From UMGS1387 sp045539625 (GTDB lineage Bacteria > Bacillota > Clostridia > Oscillospirales > CAG-382): DNA of 64,000 bases. The notes under the pieces were generated by a model. That model saw nothing but the letters and a program-made list of their open reading frames with translations. It did not search any database and was not told where the DNA came from. This document shows positions 1-9,037 of the stretch, piece by piece; position 1 is the stretch's first letter, and every line of letters starts with the position of its first letter. The stretch lies in contig JAZQFS010000028.1 in assembly GCA_045539625.1 (NCBI GenBank), positions 45,234 to 109,233 of the forward strand, read 5' to 3'. The translations under genes were made by a program, and so were the position numbers.

Positions 1-2
1 AA

Positions 3-1268
3 AAGGGCAAGCTTGAGCACCTTCAGGAAAACAAATTTGACATACTTGACACTATTCGTTCCATCACGGTGGACGATGCTGCAATGCAGTTTACCGCATC
101 AATCGGTATCGGTGCAATAAGCGGAACTCTTACGGAAAAGGAAGCGGCAAGCCGCGCGGCGCTTGATCTTGCACTTCAGCGAGGCGGCGACCAGGCAATT
201 GTCAAAACCGAGGCGACAACAGAATTTTACGGCGGCAGAAGCCAGACGGTGCAGAAAAAGACAAAGGTAAGAAGCCGTGTTGTTGCAAACGAGCTGTGCT
301 CACTGATTAAGCAAAGCTCAAACGTGCTTGTTATGGGACATAAGTATGCAGACCATGACTGTATTGCATCAAGTGTTGCCGTGGCAAGAATAGCAAAGCA
401 TCTGGGCAAACAGGTAAACGTTATTGTAAATATTCACGACTTTAACCTCAAGGCAATTTTCAACAGTATGAGAGGTGCTGATGAATATAACGATTTGTTT
501 ATTGACAGAGAAAACGCACAGGAGCTTATGAGCTCGGATACACTTCTTGTAGTGTGCGACGTCAATAACGTAAATCTTTTTGAAGTGCCTGAAATTTACC
601 TTGCCTGCTCAAAATTTGTGGTAATTGACCACCACAGAAAGACGGCAGAATTTACAAATGAGCCTGAGATTGCATATATCGAGCCTGCAGCATCGTCGGT
701 ATCAGAGCTTATGTGCGAAATTCTGGAACAAATTCTCAACCCGGGTGATCTTCCTGTTGTGGAAGCCAACCTTATCTTCTCAGGTCTTATACTTGATACC
801 AAGCAGTTTACCAAGAACACAGGTGTCAGAACCTTCGGTGCAGCACAGTATCTGCGTGGCGAGGGAGCAAACCCCTATGATGCACAAAAGCTCTTCAGAA
901 CAAGTGCCGAGGATTTTATGAGAGAATCGCTGTTTGAAAACAATATACAGATTTACCGTGAGTGTATTGCAATTTCCACCTATGAATCGGACGACGGCAG
1001 AAGCAGTGACAGAATTGCGGCGGCAAAGGCGGCAGACCGACTTCTGTCAATCGAAGGAGTATCGGCTTCCTTTGTGCTTTGTACGGTGGGCGAGGAAATC
1101 AGCATAAGTGCACGAAGCGACGGAAACGTAAATGTTCAGCTTGTGCTTGAAGCACTTGGCGGCGGCGGACACTTTGATTCGGCAGGAGCTCAGGTTAAGG
1201 AAACCTCAATGGCAGAAACGCTCCGCCTGTTGAAGCAGTCCATAGACGATTATCTTAATGTTGCCTGA
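3..1268 (+). CDS. gdpP: c-di-AMP phosphodiesterase GdpP, C-terminal part (truncated by window start)
   Basis: Membrane-bound enzyme that hydrolyses cyclic-di-AMP to pApA. The frame is already open at the first complete codon (base 3), so the membrane segments, PAS domain and start of the degenerate GGDEF domain lie outside the window; 421 codons are visible. Seen: the end of the GGDEF-like domain (SIGIG near codon 34), the DHH phosphoesterase metal site GHKYADHDC near codon 112, the family signature VIDHH near codon 207, and the DHHA1 ending GGGGHFDSAGAQ. A GTG at 69 could be mistaken for a start but sits inside the GGDEF domain. parA follows 25 bases later. In many Firmicutes gdpP is followed by rplI-dnaB; here it is not. 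Family assignment is firm; the exact nucleotide substrate is inferred from the family. Confidence 0.93.
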   Translation, partial: KGKLEHLQENKFDILDTIRSITVDDAAMQFTASIGIGAISGTLTEKEAASRAALDLALQRGGDQAIVKTEATTEFYGGRSQTVQKKTKVRSRVVANELCSLIKQSSNVLVMGHKYADHDCIASSVAVARIAKHLGKQVNVIVNIHDFNLKAIFNSMRGADEYNDLFIDRENAQELMSSDTLLVVCDVNNVNLFEVPEIYLACSKFVVIDHHRKTAEFTNEPEIAYIEPAASSVSELMCEILEQILNPGDLPVVEANLIFSGLILDTKQFTKNTGVRTFGAAQYLRGEGANPYDAQKLFRTSAEDFMRESLFENNIQIYRECIAISTYESDDGRSSDRIAAAKAADRLLSIEGVSASFVLCTVGEEISISARSDGNVNVQLVLEALGGGGHFDSAGAQVKETSMAETLRLLKQSIDDYLNVA

Positions 1269-1293
1269 CAGGGCAAAAGGAAAGAAGTAAATT

Positions 1294-2055
1294 ATGAATA
1301 CTTGCAGAATTATATCCTTTGCCAACCAAAAGGGAGGCGTTGGAAAAACCACAAGTGCCGTAAATATTGCGGCGTGCGTTGCGGCACTGGGCAAAAGAGT
1401 GCTGCTTTGCGATTTTGACCCTCAGGGAAACGCTTCAAGCGGTGTGGGTGTTGACAAAGCGGGAGAATATACAGTATATGATGTGCTGATGGGTGAAAAC
1501 CCGTATGAAGCACTTGTAAAGACGGAATATGAAAACCTTGACTGTCTGCCCTCATCTATGAGCCTTGCAGGTGCAGAGCTTGAAATAGCAGACGAAAACA
1601 AGCGTGAAGCAAAGCTTAAGACGGCACTTGATATGCTCCGTCCCGATTACGATTACATATTTATAGACTGCCCTCCGTCGCTGGGACTTCTTACAATCAA
1701 CGCTCTTTGTGCTTCAGACGGCGTAATTGTGCCCATGCAGTGCGAATATTTTGCACTTGAAGGCTTAAGCCAGCTTATGAAGACGCTTTCCATTGTAAGA
1801 AACAAGTATAACCCACGTCTGTCTCTTGACGGAGTTGTGGTTACAATGTTTGACGGCAGACTCAATCTTTCTCTTCAGGTGTTGGAGGAAATCAAAAAGC
1901 ATCTTCCCGGTAAGCTCTTTAAGACGCCTGTTCCAAGAAACGTAAGGTTGTCGGAAGCACCAAGCTACGGTATGCCCATCAAATACTACGATAAGCACTC
2001 AAAGGGTGCGGCGGCGTATGACAGTATTGCGGCAGAGCTTGTTGAGAGGTTTTAA
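1294..2055 (+). CDS. parA: ParA/Soj-type partition ATPase
   Basis: Deviant Walker A ATPase of the ParA/MinD superfamily, 253 residues, the normal size of chromosomal Soj. Seen: the nucleotide-binding loop KGGVGKTT at residues 13-20, the Walker A' region LLCDFDPQGNASSG, and Walker B with IFIDCPPSLG. Chromosomal Soj works with the centromere-binding protein ParB/Spo0J in origin segregation and, in sporulators, influences Spo0A and DnaA. No parB follows: the next gene is a DUF3048 lipoprotein 17 bases downstream. A start at the ATG at 1294 is supported by AAGGAAAGAAG upstream. It may be the main chromosomal soj with parB elsewhere, or a second ParA-like protein with a different cargo; the sequence cannot separate these. 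Confidence 0.9.
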   Translation: MNTCRIISFANQKGGVGKTTSAVNIAACVAALGKRVLLCDFDPQGNASSGVGVDKAGEYTVYDVLMGENPYEALVKTEYENLDCLPSSMSLAGAELEIADENKREAKLKTALDMLRPDYDYIFIDCPPSLGLLTINALCASDGVIVPMQCEYFALEGLSQLMKTLSIVRNKYNPRLSLDGVVVTMFDGRLNLSLQVLEEIKKHLPGKLFKTPVPRNVRLSEAPSYGMPIKYYDKHSKGAAAYDSIAAELVERF

Positions 2056-2072
2056 TTCCAAAGGAGAAATAA

Positions 2073-3203
2073 ATGAAGCATAATACAGTTAAAATTCTTG
2101 CCGCATTTTTGATGGCAGTATCGGTTTTGCTTATGTATTCGGGCTGTGAAAAGCAGGCAGAGGAAGCTTTGCAGGACAACAATGTGCCTGTTGTAAATGT
2201 GACTGAGACCGAAAATGAAGCTGAAGTGTCCACAGAGAATGAAACACAGCAGGAACAGGTGCAGCAGCCTGAGACACCTGCTTTCATAAATCCGCTGTCA
2301 GGCGAAGCCTGCAGTGAAGAAACTGTCAGCACAAGACCTGTTGCCATAATGATAAACAATATCAAGGCGGCAATGCCTCAGATTGGAGTGTCGGAGGCGG
2401 AAATAGTATACGAAATACTTGAAGAAGGCGGAATAACAAGACTTCTTTGCGTATATAACGACTATAAGAGTATTCCCGAAATAGGCTCGGTGCGCTCGGC
2501 AAGAGATTATTATATTGATGTTGCAAATGCACATGATGCCGTTTATGTTCATGCAGGCGGAAGCGTTTACGCAAAAGAAGCGCTTGCAACGGGAAAAACC
2601 GACCATCTTGACGGTCTTTACCTTGACCACTTTTACAGAAGTGCCGAAAGACGTAAGACAATGGCAAAAGAGCATACCCTCATGATAAGCGGTGACGGCA
2701 TTGTCAAGAATATGCAGACAAAAAAATACAGACAGACAACCGATGCCCCCCAGCCTCTTGCTTTCGGTGCACACTGCCCGAGTGGTGAGGACGCCGTTTA
2801 TGTTGAAATTCCCTTCTCAATGGCGTTTAAGACAAATCCCTATGCCCTTTCATTTTTCAACTATGTTCCCGAAAAGGGTACGTACAGTAAGGCACATTAC
2901 GGTACAGACCACATCGACGGCGATGACGGTGAAATTCTGTCCTTTACCAACCTTTTAACCTTGGAGTGTGCTCACAGCGTAATTCCGGGCGATGCCAACG
3001 GCTGTATCAAGGTAAACTTTACGGGAAGTGGCAAGGGTAAATATTTTACAGGCGGAAAGTATAAGGAAATAGTGTGGAAAAAGCAGTCGAGAACGTCATC
3101 CTATACGCTTTATGAGGCTGACGGAGAAACGCCTCTGTTGCTTAATCCGGGCAAGAGCTATATTGCAATAGTTCCCATAAACACCAAAATAACCGTCAAA
3201 TAG
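2073..3203 (+). CDS. DUF3048 domain lipoprotein (YerB-like)
   Basis: Exported lipoprotein of 376 residues in the DUF3048/YerB family, whose biochemical role is not known. Seen: a basic N-terminus, a hydrophobic stretch (residues 8-22) and a lipobox ending at Cys25 (MYSGC). A Glu/Thr/Gln-rich linker (about residues 30-70) is followed by the conserved start of the domain (RPVAIMINNIK near residue 87) and blocks such as GGITRLLCVY and VGSVRSARDYYI-like sequence. The start codon at 2073 has AAAGGAGA in front. It lies 17 bases after parA and 36 bases before argS. Expected on the outer face of the membrane. Family call is by recognition of the conserved blocks; no function is claimed. Confidence 0.85.
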   Translation: MKHNTVKILAAFLMAVSVLLMYSGCEKQAEEALQDNNVPVVNVTETENEAEVSTENETQQEQVQQPETPAFINPLSGEACSEETVSTRPVAIMINNIKAAMPQIGVSEAEIVYEILEEGGITRLLCVYNDYKSIPEIGSVRSARDYYIDVANAHDAVYVHAGGSVYAKEALATGKTDHLDGLYLDHFYRSAERRKTMAKEHTLMISGDGIVKNMQTKKYRQTTDAPQPLAFGAHCPSGEDAVYVEIPFSMAFKTNPYALSFFNYVPEKGTYSKAHYGTDHIDGDDGEILSFTNLLTLECAHSVIPGDANGCIKVNFTGSGKGKYFTGGKYKEIVWKKQSRTSSYTLYEADGETPLLLNPGKSYIAIVPINTKITVK

Positions 3204-3239
3204 TTAAGCAAATAATTTCACATAGAAGGACTTGAAAAA

Positions 3240-4949
3240 ATGAATGAAAAACTTTTAGTGGCAGAAAAGCTTATGGCACTTATCCCCGATATGACAGCCG
3301 AGGATATTGCGGCAATGCTTGAATATCCTGCCGACAAAAAAATGGGAGACCTTGCGCTTCCTTGCTTTAAGCTGAGCAAGATTTTGCGTAAAGCGCCGCC
3401 TATGATTGCAAACTCCCTTAAAGAAGGCATCGATGCCGATGAAAGCTGCAAGGGCATTTTCGATGACGTGCAGAGCGTTAACGGATACCTTAACTTCTTT
3501 ATCAGCAAAGGCAGCCTTGTGAAGGATCTTGAGGCAATCTTCACTAACGAAAACTATGGCTCAAGTGACAAGGGTAAGGGCAAAACAATAGTTATTGACT
3601 ACTCTTCACCCAACGTTGCAAAGCCTTTCCATATAGGACACCTGCGTTCCACAGTTATCGGTCAGTCCATAAAGAATCTGCATAAGTTCTGCGGATATGA
3701 ATGTGTTGGCGTAAACCATTTGGGAGACTGGGGCACACAGTTCGGTAAGCTTATTGTTGCATATAAAAAATGGGGCAGTAAAGAAAGAATCGAAAACGGC
3801 GGAATTGATGCGCTTGTGGAAATATATGTTAAATTCCACGAGGAAGCAGAAAAAAAGCCCACTCTCAATGATGAGGCAAGAGCGGCATTTACCGCAATGG
3901 AAAACGGCGACGAGGAATGTCTGTCTCTTTGGAAGTGGTTTATTGAAATTTCCATAAACGAGTACAAAAAGACGTATGCTCTTATCGGAGCGGATTTTGA
4001 AAGCTGGAATGGCGAAAGCTTTTACTTTGACAAGACAGACAGAGTTGTAAGTGAGCTTCGTGAAAAGCAGCTTCTCACTGTGGATGACGGTGCTGAAATC
4101 GTCAAGCTTGACGATTATAATATGCCTCCCTGTCTTATTCTCAAATCCGATGGCTCAACAATCTACGCAACCCGTGATATTGCGGCGGCTATTTACCGTA
4201 AGGAAACATATAACTTTGATAAGTGTATCTACGTTACAAGTGCAGGACAGTCACTTCACTTTGCACAGTTCTTCAAGGTTATCGGTCTTATGGGCTATGA
4301 GTGGGCAAAGGATATGGTGCACGTGCCCTTCGGTACGGTAAGTATTGAGGGTGCAAAGCTTGCAACAAGAACAGGTAATGTTGTGCTTCTTGACGATATT
4401 TTCAAGACAGCAACGGCAAAGACTCTTGAAATCATAAATCAAAAGAATCCCGATCTTGAAAATAAAGAAGAGGTTGCAAGTGCTGTCGGCGTTGGTGCTG
4501 TTGTGTTCCACGACCTTTCCAATAACAGAATCAAGGACGTAAACTTTATGTGGGACGAGGTGCTTAACTTCGACGGCAATACAGGTCCTTACGTTCAGTA
4601 TACCTACGCAAGATGCTGCGGCGTGCTTGAAAAGTCACCCGAAACACTTGAAATTAAGCCCGAAAACAACTTCGTTCTTACCGAAGAAGCAGAGGCTAAC
4701 CTTATCAAGACCTTAAAACTCTTCCCCGATAAGGTTGAAAGCGCAAGAAAAGAGCTTGAGCCCTCCTTTATCGCAAGATATCTGCTTGATGTTTGTGCAG
4801 ACTTTAACCGTTTCTATCACGATTGCCCCGTACTTAAGTGCGAGGATAAGGCGGTAAAGGACACACGTATTGCGCTTGTTAAGGCGACAAGCATTGTTTT
4901 AAAGAACGGACTTACGCTTATCGGTCTTAAGACACCTAAAAACATCTGA
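3240..4949 (+). CDS. argS: Arginyl-tRNA synthetase
   Basis: Charges tRNA-Arg with arginine in the cytoplasm. The protein has 569 residues, normal for bacterial ArgRS (about 550-590). Seen: an N-terminal Add-1-like tRNA-elbow domain (first ~110 residues), the class I signature PFHIGHLRST near residue 130, the NHLGDWGTQFG block typical of ArgRS, the second half of the active site as TRTGNVVLLDD in place of a canonical KMSK loop, and a C-terminal alpha-helical anticodon domain ending with YARC-type and DVCADFNRFYHDC motifs. The weak KMSK motif is usual for ArgRS. The gene starts 36 bases after the DUF3048 gene, and yebC follows 36 bases downstream. Confidence 0.97.
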   Translation: MNEKLLVAEKLMALIPDMTAEDIAAMLEYPADKKMGDLALPCFKLSKILRKAPPMIANSLKEGIDADESCKGIFDDVQSVNGYLNFFISKGSLVKDLEAIFTNENYGSSDKGKGKTIVIDYSSPNVAKPFHIGHLRSTVIGQSIKNLHKFCGYECVGVNHLGDWGTQFGKLIVAYKKWGSKERIENGGIDALVEIYVKFHEEAEKKPTLNDEARAAFTAMENGDEECLSLWKWFIEISINEYKKTYALIGADFESWNGESFYFDKTDRVVSELREKQLLTVDDGAEIVKLDDYNMPPCLILKSDGSTIYATRDIAAAIYRKETYNFDKCIYVTSAGQSLHFAQFFKVIGLMGYEWAKDMVHVPFGTVSIEGAKLATRTGNVVLLDDIFKTATAKTLEIINQKNPDLENKEEVASAVGVGAVVFHDLSNNRIKDVNFMWDEVLNFDGNTGPYVQYTYARCCGVLEKSPETLEIKPENNFVLTEEAEANLIKTLKLFPDKVESARKELEPSFIARYLLDVCADFNRFYHDCPVLKCEDKAVKDTRIALVKATSIVLKNGLTLIGLKTPKNI

Positions 4950-4985
4950 TAAAAGCTAATAAATAATTTTTAAGGAGATATATTT

Positions 4986-5711
4986 ATGTCAGGACATTCC
5001 AAGTGGAAAAACATTATGCACAAGAAGGAAAAAACCGACCTTCAGCGTGCAAAGGTATTTACAAAAATCGGTAAAGAAATTGCAATGGCAGTAAGAGACG
5101 GCGGTCCCGATCCTGCGTCAAACTCAAAGCTTGCTGACCTTATTGCAAAGGCTAAGGCAAACAACGTGCCCAACGACAACATTGACCGTGCCATCAAAAA
5201 AGCAAGCGGTGCTGACGGCGGAGTAAACTACGAAGTAATTATGTACGAGGGCTACGGTCCTTCAGGCGTTGCGGTAATTGTTGAAACAACAACCGACAAC
5301 AGAAACAGAACAGGTGCCGATATGCGTCACTACTTTGACAAGTACGGCGGAAACCTCGGACAGACAGGCTGCGTGTCCTATATGTTCAGCGACAAGGGTG
5401 TTATTGCCATTGATGCGGAAGGTATTGACGAAGAAAAGCTTATGGAAGATGCGCTTGAAGCAGGAGCTGAAGACATTTCCGGTGAAGAAGGCGTGTTTGA
5501 AATTACAACAGAGCCCTCCGACTTTTCTGCAGTTGCGGCTGCTCTTACCGAAAAGGGTTATAAGTTCATTTCCGCAGAACAGAGTAAGATTCCCGCAAAC
5601 TATGTGACACTTGACGATGAGGATGCTGTCAAGAATATGGAAAAGCTTCTTGATATGTTTGACGAAAACGATGACGTTACAAACGTTTGGCATAACTGGG
5701 AACAGGAATAA
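4986..5711 (+). CDS. yebC: YebC/PmpR family protein (TACO1-like)
   Basis: Cytoplasmic protein of 241 residues from the YebC/PmpR family, annotated as DNA-binding regulators. Recent work on the wider family (TACO1, YebC) points to relief of ribosome stalling on proline-rich tracts. Seen: the invariant N-terminus MSGHSKWKNI, the segment NNVPNDNIDRAIKKA, the YEGYGPSGVAVIVE block and the NRTGADMRHYF motif, all in family order. An AAGGAGA ribosome site precedes the ATG at 4986. A strong hairpin terminator lies 15 bases past the stop, so this gene ends the transcription unit that begins upstream at argS or earlier. Confidence 0.95.
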   Translation: MSGHSKWKNIMHKKEKTDLQRAKVFTKIGKEIAMAVRDGGPDPASNSKLADLIAKAKANNVPNDNIDRAIKKASGADGGVNYEVIMYEGYGPSGVAVIVETTTDNRNRTGADMRHYFDKYGGNLGQTGCVSYMFSDKGVIAIDAEGIDEEKLMEDALEAGAEDISGEEGVFEITTEPSDFSAVAAALTEKGYKFISAEQSKIPANYVTLDDEDAVKNMEKLLDMFDENDDVTNVWHNWEQE

Positions 5712-5725
5712 TTTTACATTTAATT

Positions 5726-5760
5726 TTCTCCGATTGGTGCTTGCCGTCGGAGAATTTTTT
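5726..5760 (+). terminator. Rho-independent terminator after yebC
   Basis: Perfect 8-bp stem TTCTCCGA (5726-5733) with TCGGAGAA (5747-5754), a 13-base loop and a run of six T. It lies directly after the yebC stop on the + strand. Confidence 0.85.
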
Positions 5761-5878
5761 GTGCTCAAAACATAAAAAGAATACAAAATTTACATTTGTC
5801 TATTTAATAAAATAACATTATTGTGTAAAATAGTAGACGGAGTACTGTTTGTACACAAAATGAAGGGAGAAATGAAAA

Positions 5879-6217
5879 ATGGATTGCTTATTCTGTAAAA
5901 TAATTAACGGAGAAATACCCTCATCAAAGGTTTATGAGGATGAATACGTATATGCTTTTAATGACATTAACCCCATGGCACCCGTTCATGTGCTGGTTGT
6001 ACCTAAAAAGCATATAAAAAATGCCGATGAAATTGACGGCGAAAACAGCCTTTATGTAGCTAAGATTTTTGAAGCTGTTGCAAAAATTGCAAAACAGACA
6101 GGTCTTGAAAAGGGCTACAGAGTTATAACAAACTGCGGCGAGGACGGCTGTCAGTCGGTAATGCACCTGCATTTCCATATTCTCGGCGGCAAGAAGCTTC
6201 CCGAAACCATGGCGTAA
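5879..6217 (+). CDS. HIT family nucleotide-binding protein (HinT-like)
   Basis: Small histidine-triad hydrolase of 112 residues, a typical HinT length. Family members hydrolyse purine nucleoside phosphoramidates and related AMP conjugates. Seen: the N-terminal zinc-type pair CLFCKIINGEIP, the central PMAPVHVLVVPKKH segment, and the catalytic triad motif HLHFHILGG near the C-terminus. A GAAGGGAGAAA site precedes the ATG. The 118-base gap after the yebC terminator is AT-rich and must hold its promoter, but I could not fix a well-spaced -35/-10 pair there. A phosphoribosyltransferase follows 27 bases downstream, suggesting a purine-related unit (inference). Confidence 0.93.
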   Translation: MDCLFCKIINGEIPSSKVYEDEYVYAFNDINPMAPVHVLVVPKKHIKNADEIDGENSLYVAKIFEAVAKIAKQTGLEKGYRVITNCGEDGCQSVMHLHFHILGGKKLPETMA

Positions 6218-6244
6218 ATTATTGAGAACAGCGAGGAAACATAA

Positions 6245-6784
6245 ATGGAATACTACAGACTTAAGGTTGCAGGTCTGGAAAGAGATTTGCCCATATGCCC
6301 CCTTAACGATAAAATATCAATTGCAGGCTTTGTTATGCTTGGCGATTATGAGCTTACAGAGGCCTGTGCAAAGGCACTTCTTGAAAAGCTTCCTCAGTTT
6401 GACTATATGATAGCACCTGAGGCAAAGTCCATAGGACTTATCAATGAAATGGCTCGCCTTTCGGGACAGAAAAAGCATTTTGTTGCACGTAAGGCACTTA
6501 AGGCTTATATGACAAAGCCTCTGTGCGTTACGGTAAACTCCATTACCACAAAGGGCTCTCAGACGCTTTATCTTGACGGTGCCGATGCGGATATGATAAA
6601 GGGCAAGAGAATAGCGATAATTGACGATGTTATAAGCCTTGGCGACTCAATAAGAGCCGTTGAAGAGCTTGTTACAAAGGCAGGAGGAACAGTTGCCTGC
6701 CGTGCGGCGGTGCTTGCCGAAGGTGATGCTGCCGACAGAGACGATATCATTTATCTTGAAAAGCTGCCCCTTATATTCAACTGA
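6245..6784 (+). CDS. Adenine-phosphoribosyltransferase-like protein
   Basis: Type I phosphoribosyltransferase fold, 179 residues. Such enzymes join a base to PRPP in purine salvage; adenine or xanthine is the likeliest substrate by family likeness. Seen: an APRT-like N-terminal half with IAPEAKSIGLINEMA, the KALKAYM segment, and the PRPP-binding region RIAIIDDVISLGDSIRAV near residue 125. The usual loop after the two acidic residues is TGGT or TGxT; here it reads SLGDS, a departure at a position that contacts the PRPP phosphate. The start at ATG 6245 follows GAGGAAAC. The stop shares one base with the mtaB start, so the two are translationally coupled. Confidence 0.8.
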   Translation: MEYYRLKVAGLERDLPICPLNDKISIAGFVMLGDYELTEACAKALLEKLPQFDYMIAPEAKSIGLINEMARLSGQKKHFVARKALKAYMTKPLCVTVNSITTKGSQTLYLDGADADMIKGKRIAIIDDVISLGDSIRAVEELVTKAGGTVACRAAVLAEGDAADRDDIIYLEKLPLIFN

Positions 6785-8115
6785 TGTCACAAAGAAAATT
6801 AAAGGCGGCTTTCTGTACCTTGGGCTGCAGGGTGAATCAGTACGAAACACGTGCTGTTGAAGAAAGCTTTGAGGAAAAAGGCTTTGAAACAGCAAAGTTT
6901 ACCGATGAATGTGACGTATACGTCATTAACACCTGCACAGTAACGGGCGAAAGCGACAGAAAATCACGACAAATGATACGCAGAGCCGTAAAGAACGGCA
7001 AAGGTAAGGCTGTTGTTGCGGTAATGGGCTGTATGTCTCAGGTAGATGCAAAGGCGGCGTCGCAAATTGAGGGCGTGTCAATAGTGCTGGGAAACGGCGA
7101 AAAGATGACCTGTGTTGACAGGGTTATGGCTCTTATGGGGACAGTCGGCGGCGAAGGAAGCGTTGATAACAGCCTTGTACCCGATATATACGGCTATGAC
7201 AGTATAGAGGCAATGTCTGTTAAGGGAAGCGACAACACACGTGCGTTTCTCAAGGTGGTTGACGGCTGTGAAAATCATTGCTCCTACTGTATTATACCGT
7301 CGGCAAGAGGCAAGGTGCGTTCCAAAAAAGCACAAGATGTTGTAAATGAATGTTTTGACATTACCGACAAAGGCGGCTGCCGTGAAATTGTGCTTACAGG
7401 CATAGAAACGGCGGCATACGGTAAGGATATTGGCACAGACCTTGCAAGTCTTGTTGAGAAGGTATCGCAGGTGGAGAAGGTAAAAAGAATCCGCCTCGGC
7501 TCGCTGGAGCCCACCGTGCTTAAAGAGGATTTTGTGAAAAGACTTTCCCGAATTCCCCAATTTATGCCTCACTTTCATCTGTCTTTGCAAAGCGGAAGCG
7601 ACAGCGTTCTTGCGAGAATGAAGCGTAAGTATAATACAAAAATGTTTTACGAAAAACTGTGTCTTTTAAGGAAGTATTTTCCGCTTTGTCAGGTTACCAC
7701 CGATATAATTGTGGGCTTCCCCGGTGAAACTCAGGCGGAATTTGAGCAAACGGTTGAGTTTGTGAAAAAGTGCGGATTTCTTTATGTGCACATTTTCCCG
7801 TATTCCGACAGAAAAGGCACGGCGGCAAGTGCAATGGAAGGTAAGCTTTCGGAGCAGACAAAGCAGGAGCGGGTAAAAGCTCTGGAAGACGTGATGTATA
7901 GGGTGAGGAATGAAATTCTGACGGAGTATCTGGGAAAAGATATGCACATTCTCTGTGAAACAGACAAGAACGGTTATTACCATGGATATACAGAAAACTA
8001 TATTGAAGCAAGAGTAAAAAATTGCGGCTATAAGCCAAACGATATTGTAAAGGTGACACTTATGCACATAGAAAACGGCGGAGAATATGTCACAGGCACA
8101 TCTTTGGAGGAATAA
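6784..8115 (+). CDS. mtaB: tRNA ct6A/t6A37 C2-methylthiotransferase MtaB
   Basis: Radical SAM methylthiotransferase that adds the methylthio group to t6A at position 37 of ANN-decoding tRNAs. The length of 443 residues is normal. Seen: the N-terminal UPF0004 domain with three cluster-binding cysteines (CTLGCRVNQYE, NTCTVTGESD, VMGCMSQ), then the radical SAM motif CENHCSYCIIP near residue 160 and a C-terminal TRAM-like segment. TLGCRVNQYE and VTGESDRKSRQ are typical of MtaB rather than MiaB or RimO. The start overlaps the preceding stop by one base (TGATG). tsaC at 20.2 kb makes the t6A precursor, so two steps of the same pathway are in this window. Confidence 0.94.
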   Translation: MSQRKLKAAFCTLGCRVNQYETRAVEESFEEKGFETAKFTDECDVYVINTCTVTGESDRKSRQMIRRAVKNGKGKAVVAVMGCMSQVDAKAASQIEGVSIVLGNGEKMTCVDRVMALMGTVGGEGSVDNSLVPDIYGYDSIEAMSVKGSDNTRAFLKVVDGCENHCSYCIIPSARGKVRSKKAQDVVNECFDITDKGGCREIVLTGIETAAYGKDIGTDLASLVEKVSQVEKVKRIRLGSLEPTVLKEDFVKRLSRIPQFMPHFHLSLQSGSDSVLARMKRKYNTKMFYEKLCLLRKYFPLCQVTTDIIVGFPGETQAEFEQTVEFVKKCGFLYVHIFPYSDRKGTAASAMEGKLSEQTKQERVKALEDVMYRVRNEILTEYLGKDMHILCETDKNGYYHGYTENYIEARVKNCGYKPNDIVKVTLMHIENGGEYVTGTSLEE

Positions 8116-8116
8116 A

Positions 8117-9037
8117 ATGGACAGCATTATCAAGGCGGAAAACTTAATATTTTACTACTCCGATGAGCCTGATGCACTGTCGGGAAAGGTGATTGCGGCG
8201 GTAAACGGCATTTCGGTTGAAATTGAAAGAGGCTCTTTTACTGCAATTATCGGGCATAACGGCTCGGGAAAATCCACCCTTGCAAAGCTGCTCAGCGGCG
8301 TGCTTTGTCCCACAAGCGGACGTGTTACGGTGTGCACCGAGGAAGGCGTATGCTACGATTGTGCTGATGAAGCACATAACCTTGACATAAGAAAAACGGT
8401 GGGAATGGTGTTCCAGAACCCCGATAATCAGCTTGTTGCGTCCATAGTTGAGGATGATGTGGCGTTTGCACCTGAAAATCTGGGTGTTGAACCAAAGGAA
8501 ATAAGAAAACGTGTTAACGCTTGCCTTGATGAGGTGGGGCTTCGGGAGTTTTCGGGACACGATACCCATAAGCTCAGCGGCGGACAAAAGCAAAGAGTTG
8601 CCATAGCAGGTATACTCGCAATGAATCCCAAGTGCATAATATTTGACGAATCAACGGCAATGCTTGACCCAAAGGGAAGGCAGGATATACTTGACGTTAT
8701 TATGAAGCTTAAGGAAAGCGGAGTTACGGTGGTGCTTATCACTCACTATATGAACGAGGCGGCAATGGCGGATAAAGTGATTGTTGTCCACGGCGGAAGA
8801 AAAGTATGTGAGGGAGCGCCTTGCGAGGTCTTTGCCAAAACAGAGCTTCTTTCGGAATGTTCACTTGAAGCACCCCAGAGCACAGAGGTGTGGCTGGAGG
8901 TTACAAAGGCGCTTGGAGTGGAGAATGGCGGCTGCGTGATAAATACGTCACAGGCCGTTGAAAGGATAGCACGCCTTCTTGAAAGCAGTGGCATAAAGCC
9001 GACAAGAATAAATTCCGAGGGGGAGAAAAATGCTTGA
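8117..9037 (+). CDS. ecfA1: ECF transporter ATPase EcfA1
   Basis: ATP-binding subunit of an energy-coupling factor vitamin transporter, 306 residues. Seen: Walker A GHNGSGKST near residue 48, the Q-loop VFQNPDNQLVAS, the ABC signature KLSGGQKQRVAIAG, Walker B CIIFDESTAML and the switch His in VLITHYMNEA. FQNPDNQLV is typical of EcfA1. The frame is open 30 bases further upstream, but the ATG at 8117 has GGAGG at 8106-8110 and matches the family N-terminus, so I start there. The 3' end overlaps ecfA2 by 8 bases. The Walker B Glu is followed by S rather than P (DESTAML), common in EcfA1. No ecfT is next to it. Confidence 0.93.
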   Translation: MDSIIKAENLIFYYSDEPDALSGKVIAAVNGISVEIERGSFTAIIGHNGSGKSTLAKLLSGVLCPTSGRVTVCTEEGVCYDCADEAHNLDIRKTVGMVFQNPDNQLVASIVEDDVAFAPENLGVEPKEIRKRVNACLDEVGLREFSGHDTHKLSGGQKQRVAIAGILAMNPKCIIFDESTAMLDPKGRQDILDVIMKLKESGVTVVLITHYMNEAAMADKVIVVHGGRKVCEGAPCEVFAKTELLSECSLEAPQSTEVWLEVTKALGVENGGCVINTSQAVERIARLLESSGIKPTRINSEGEKNA

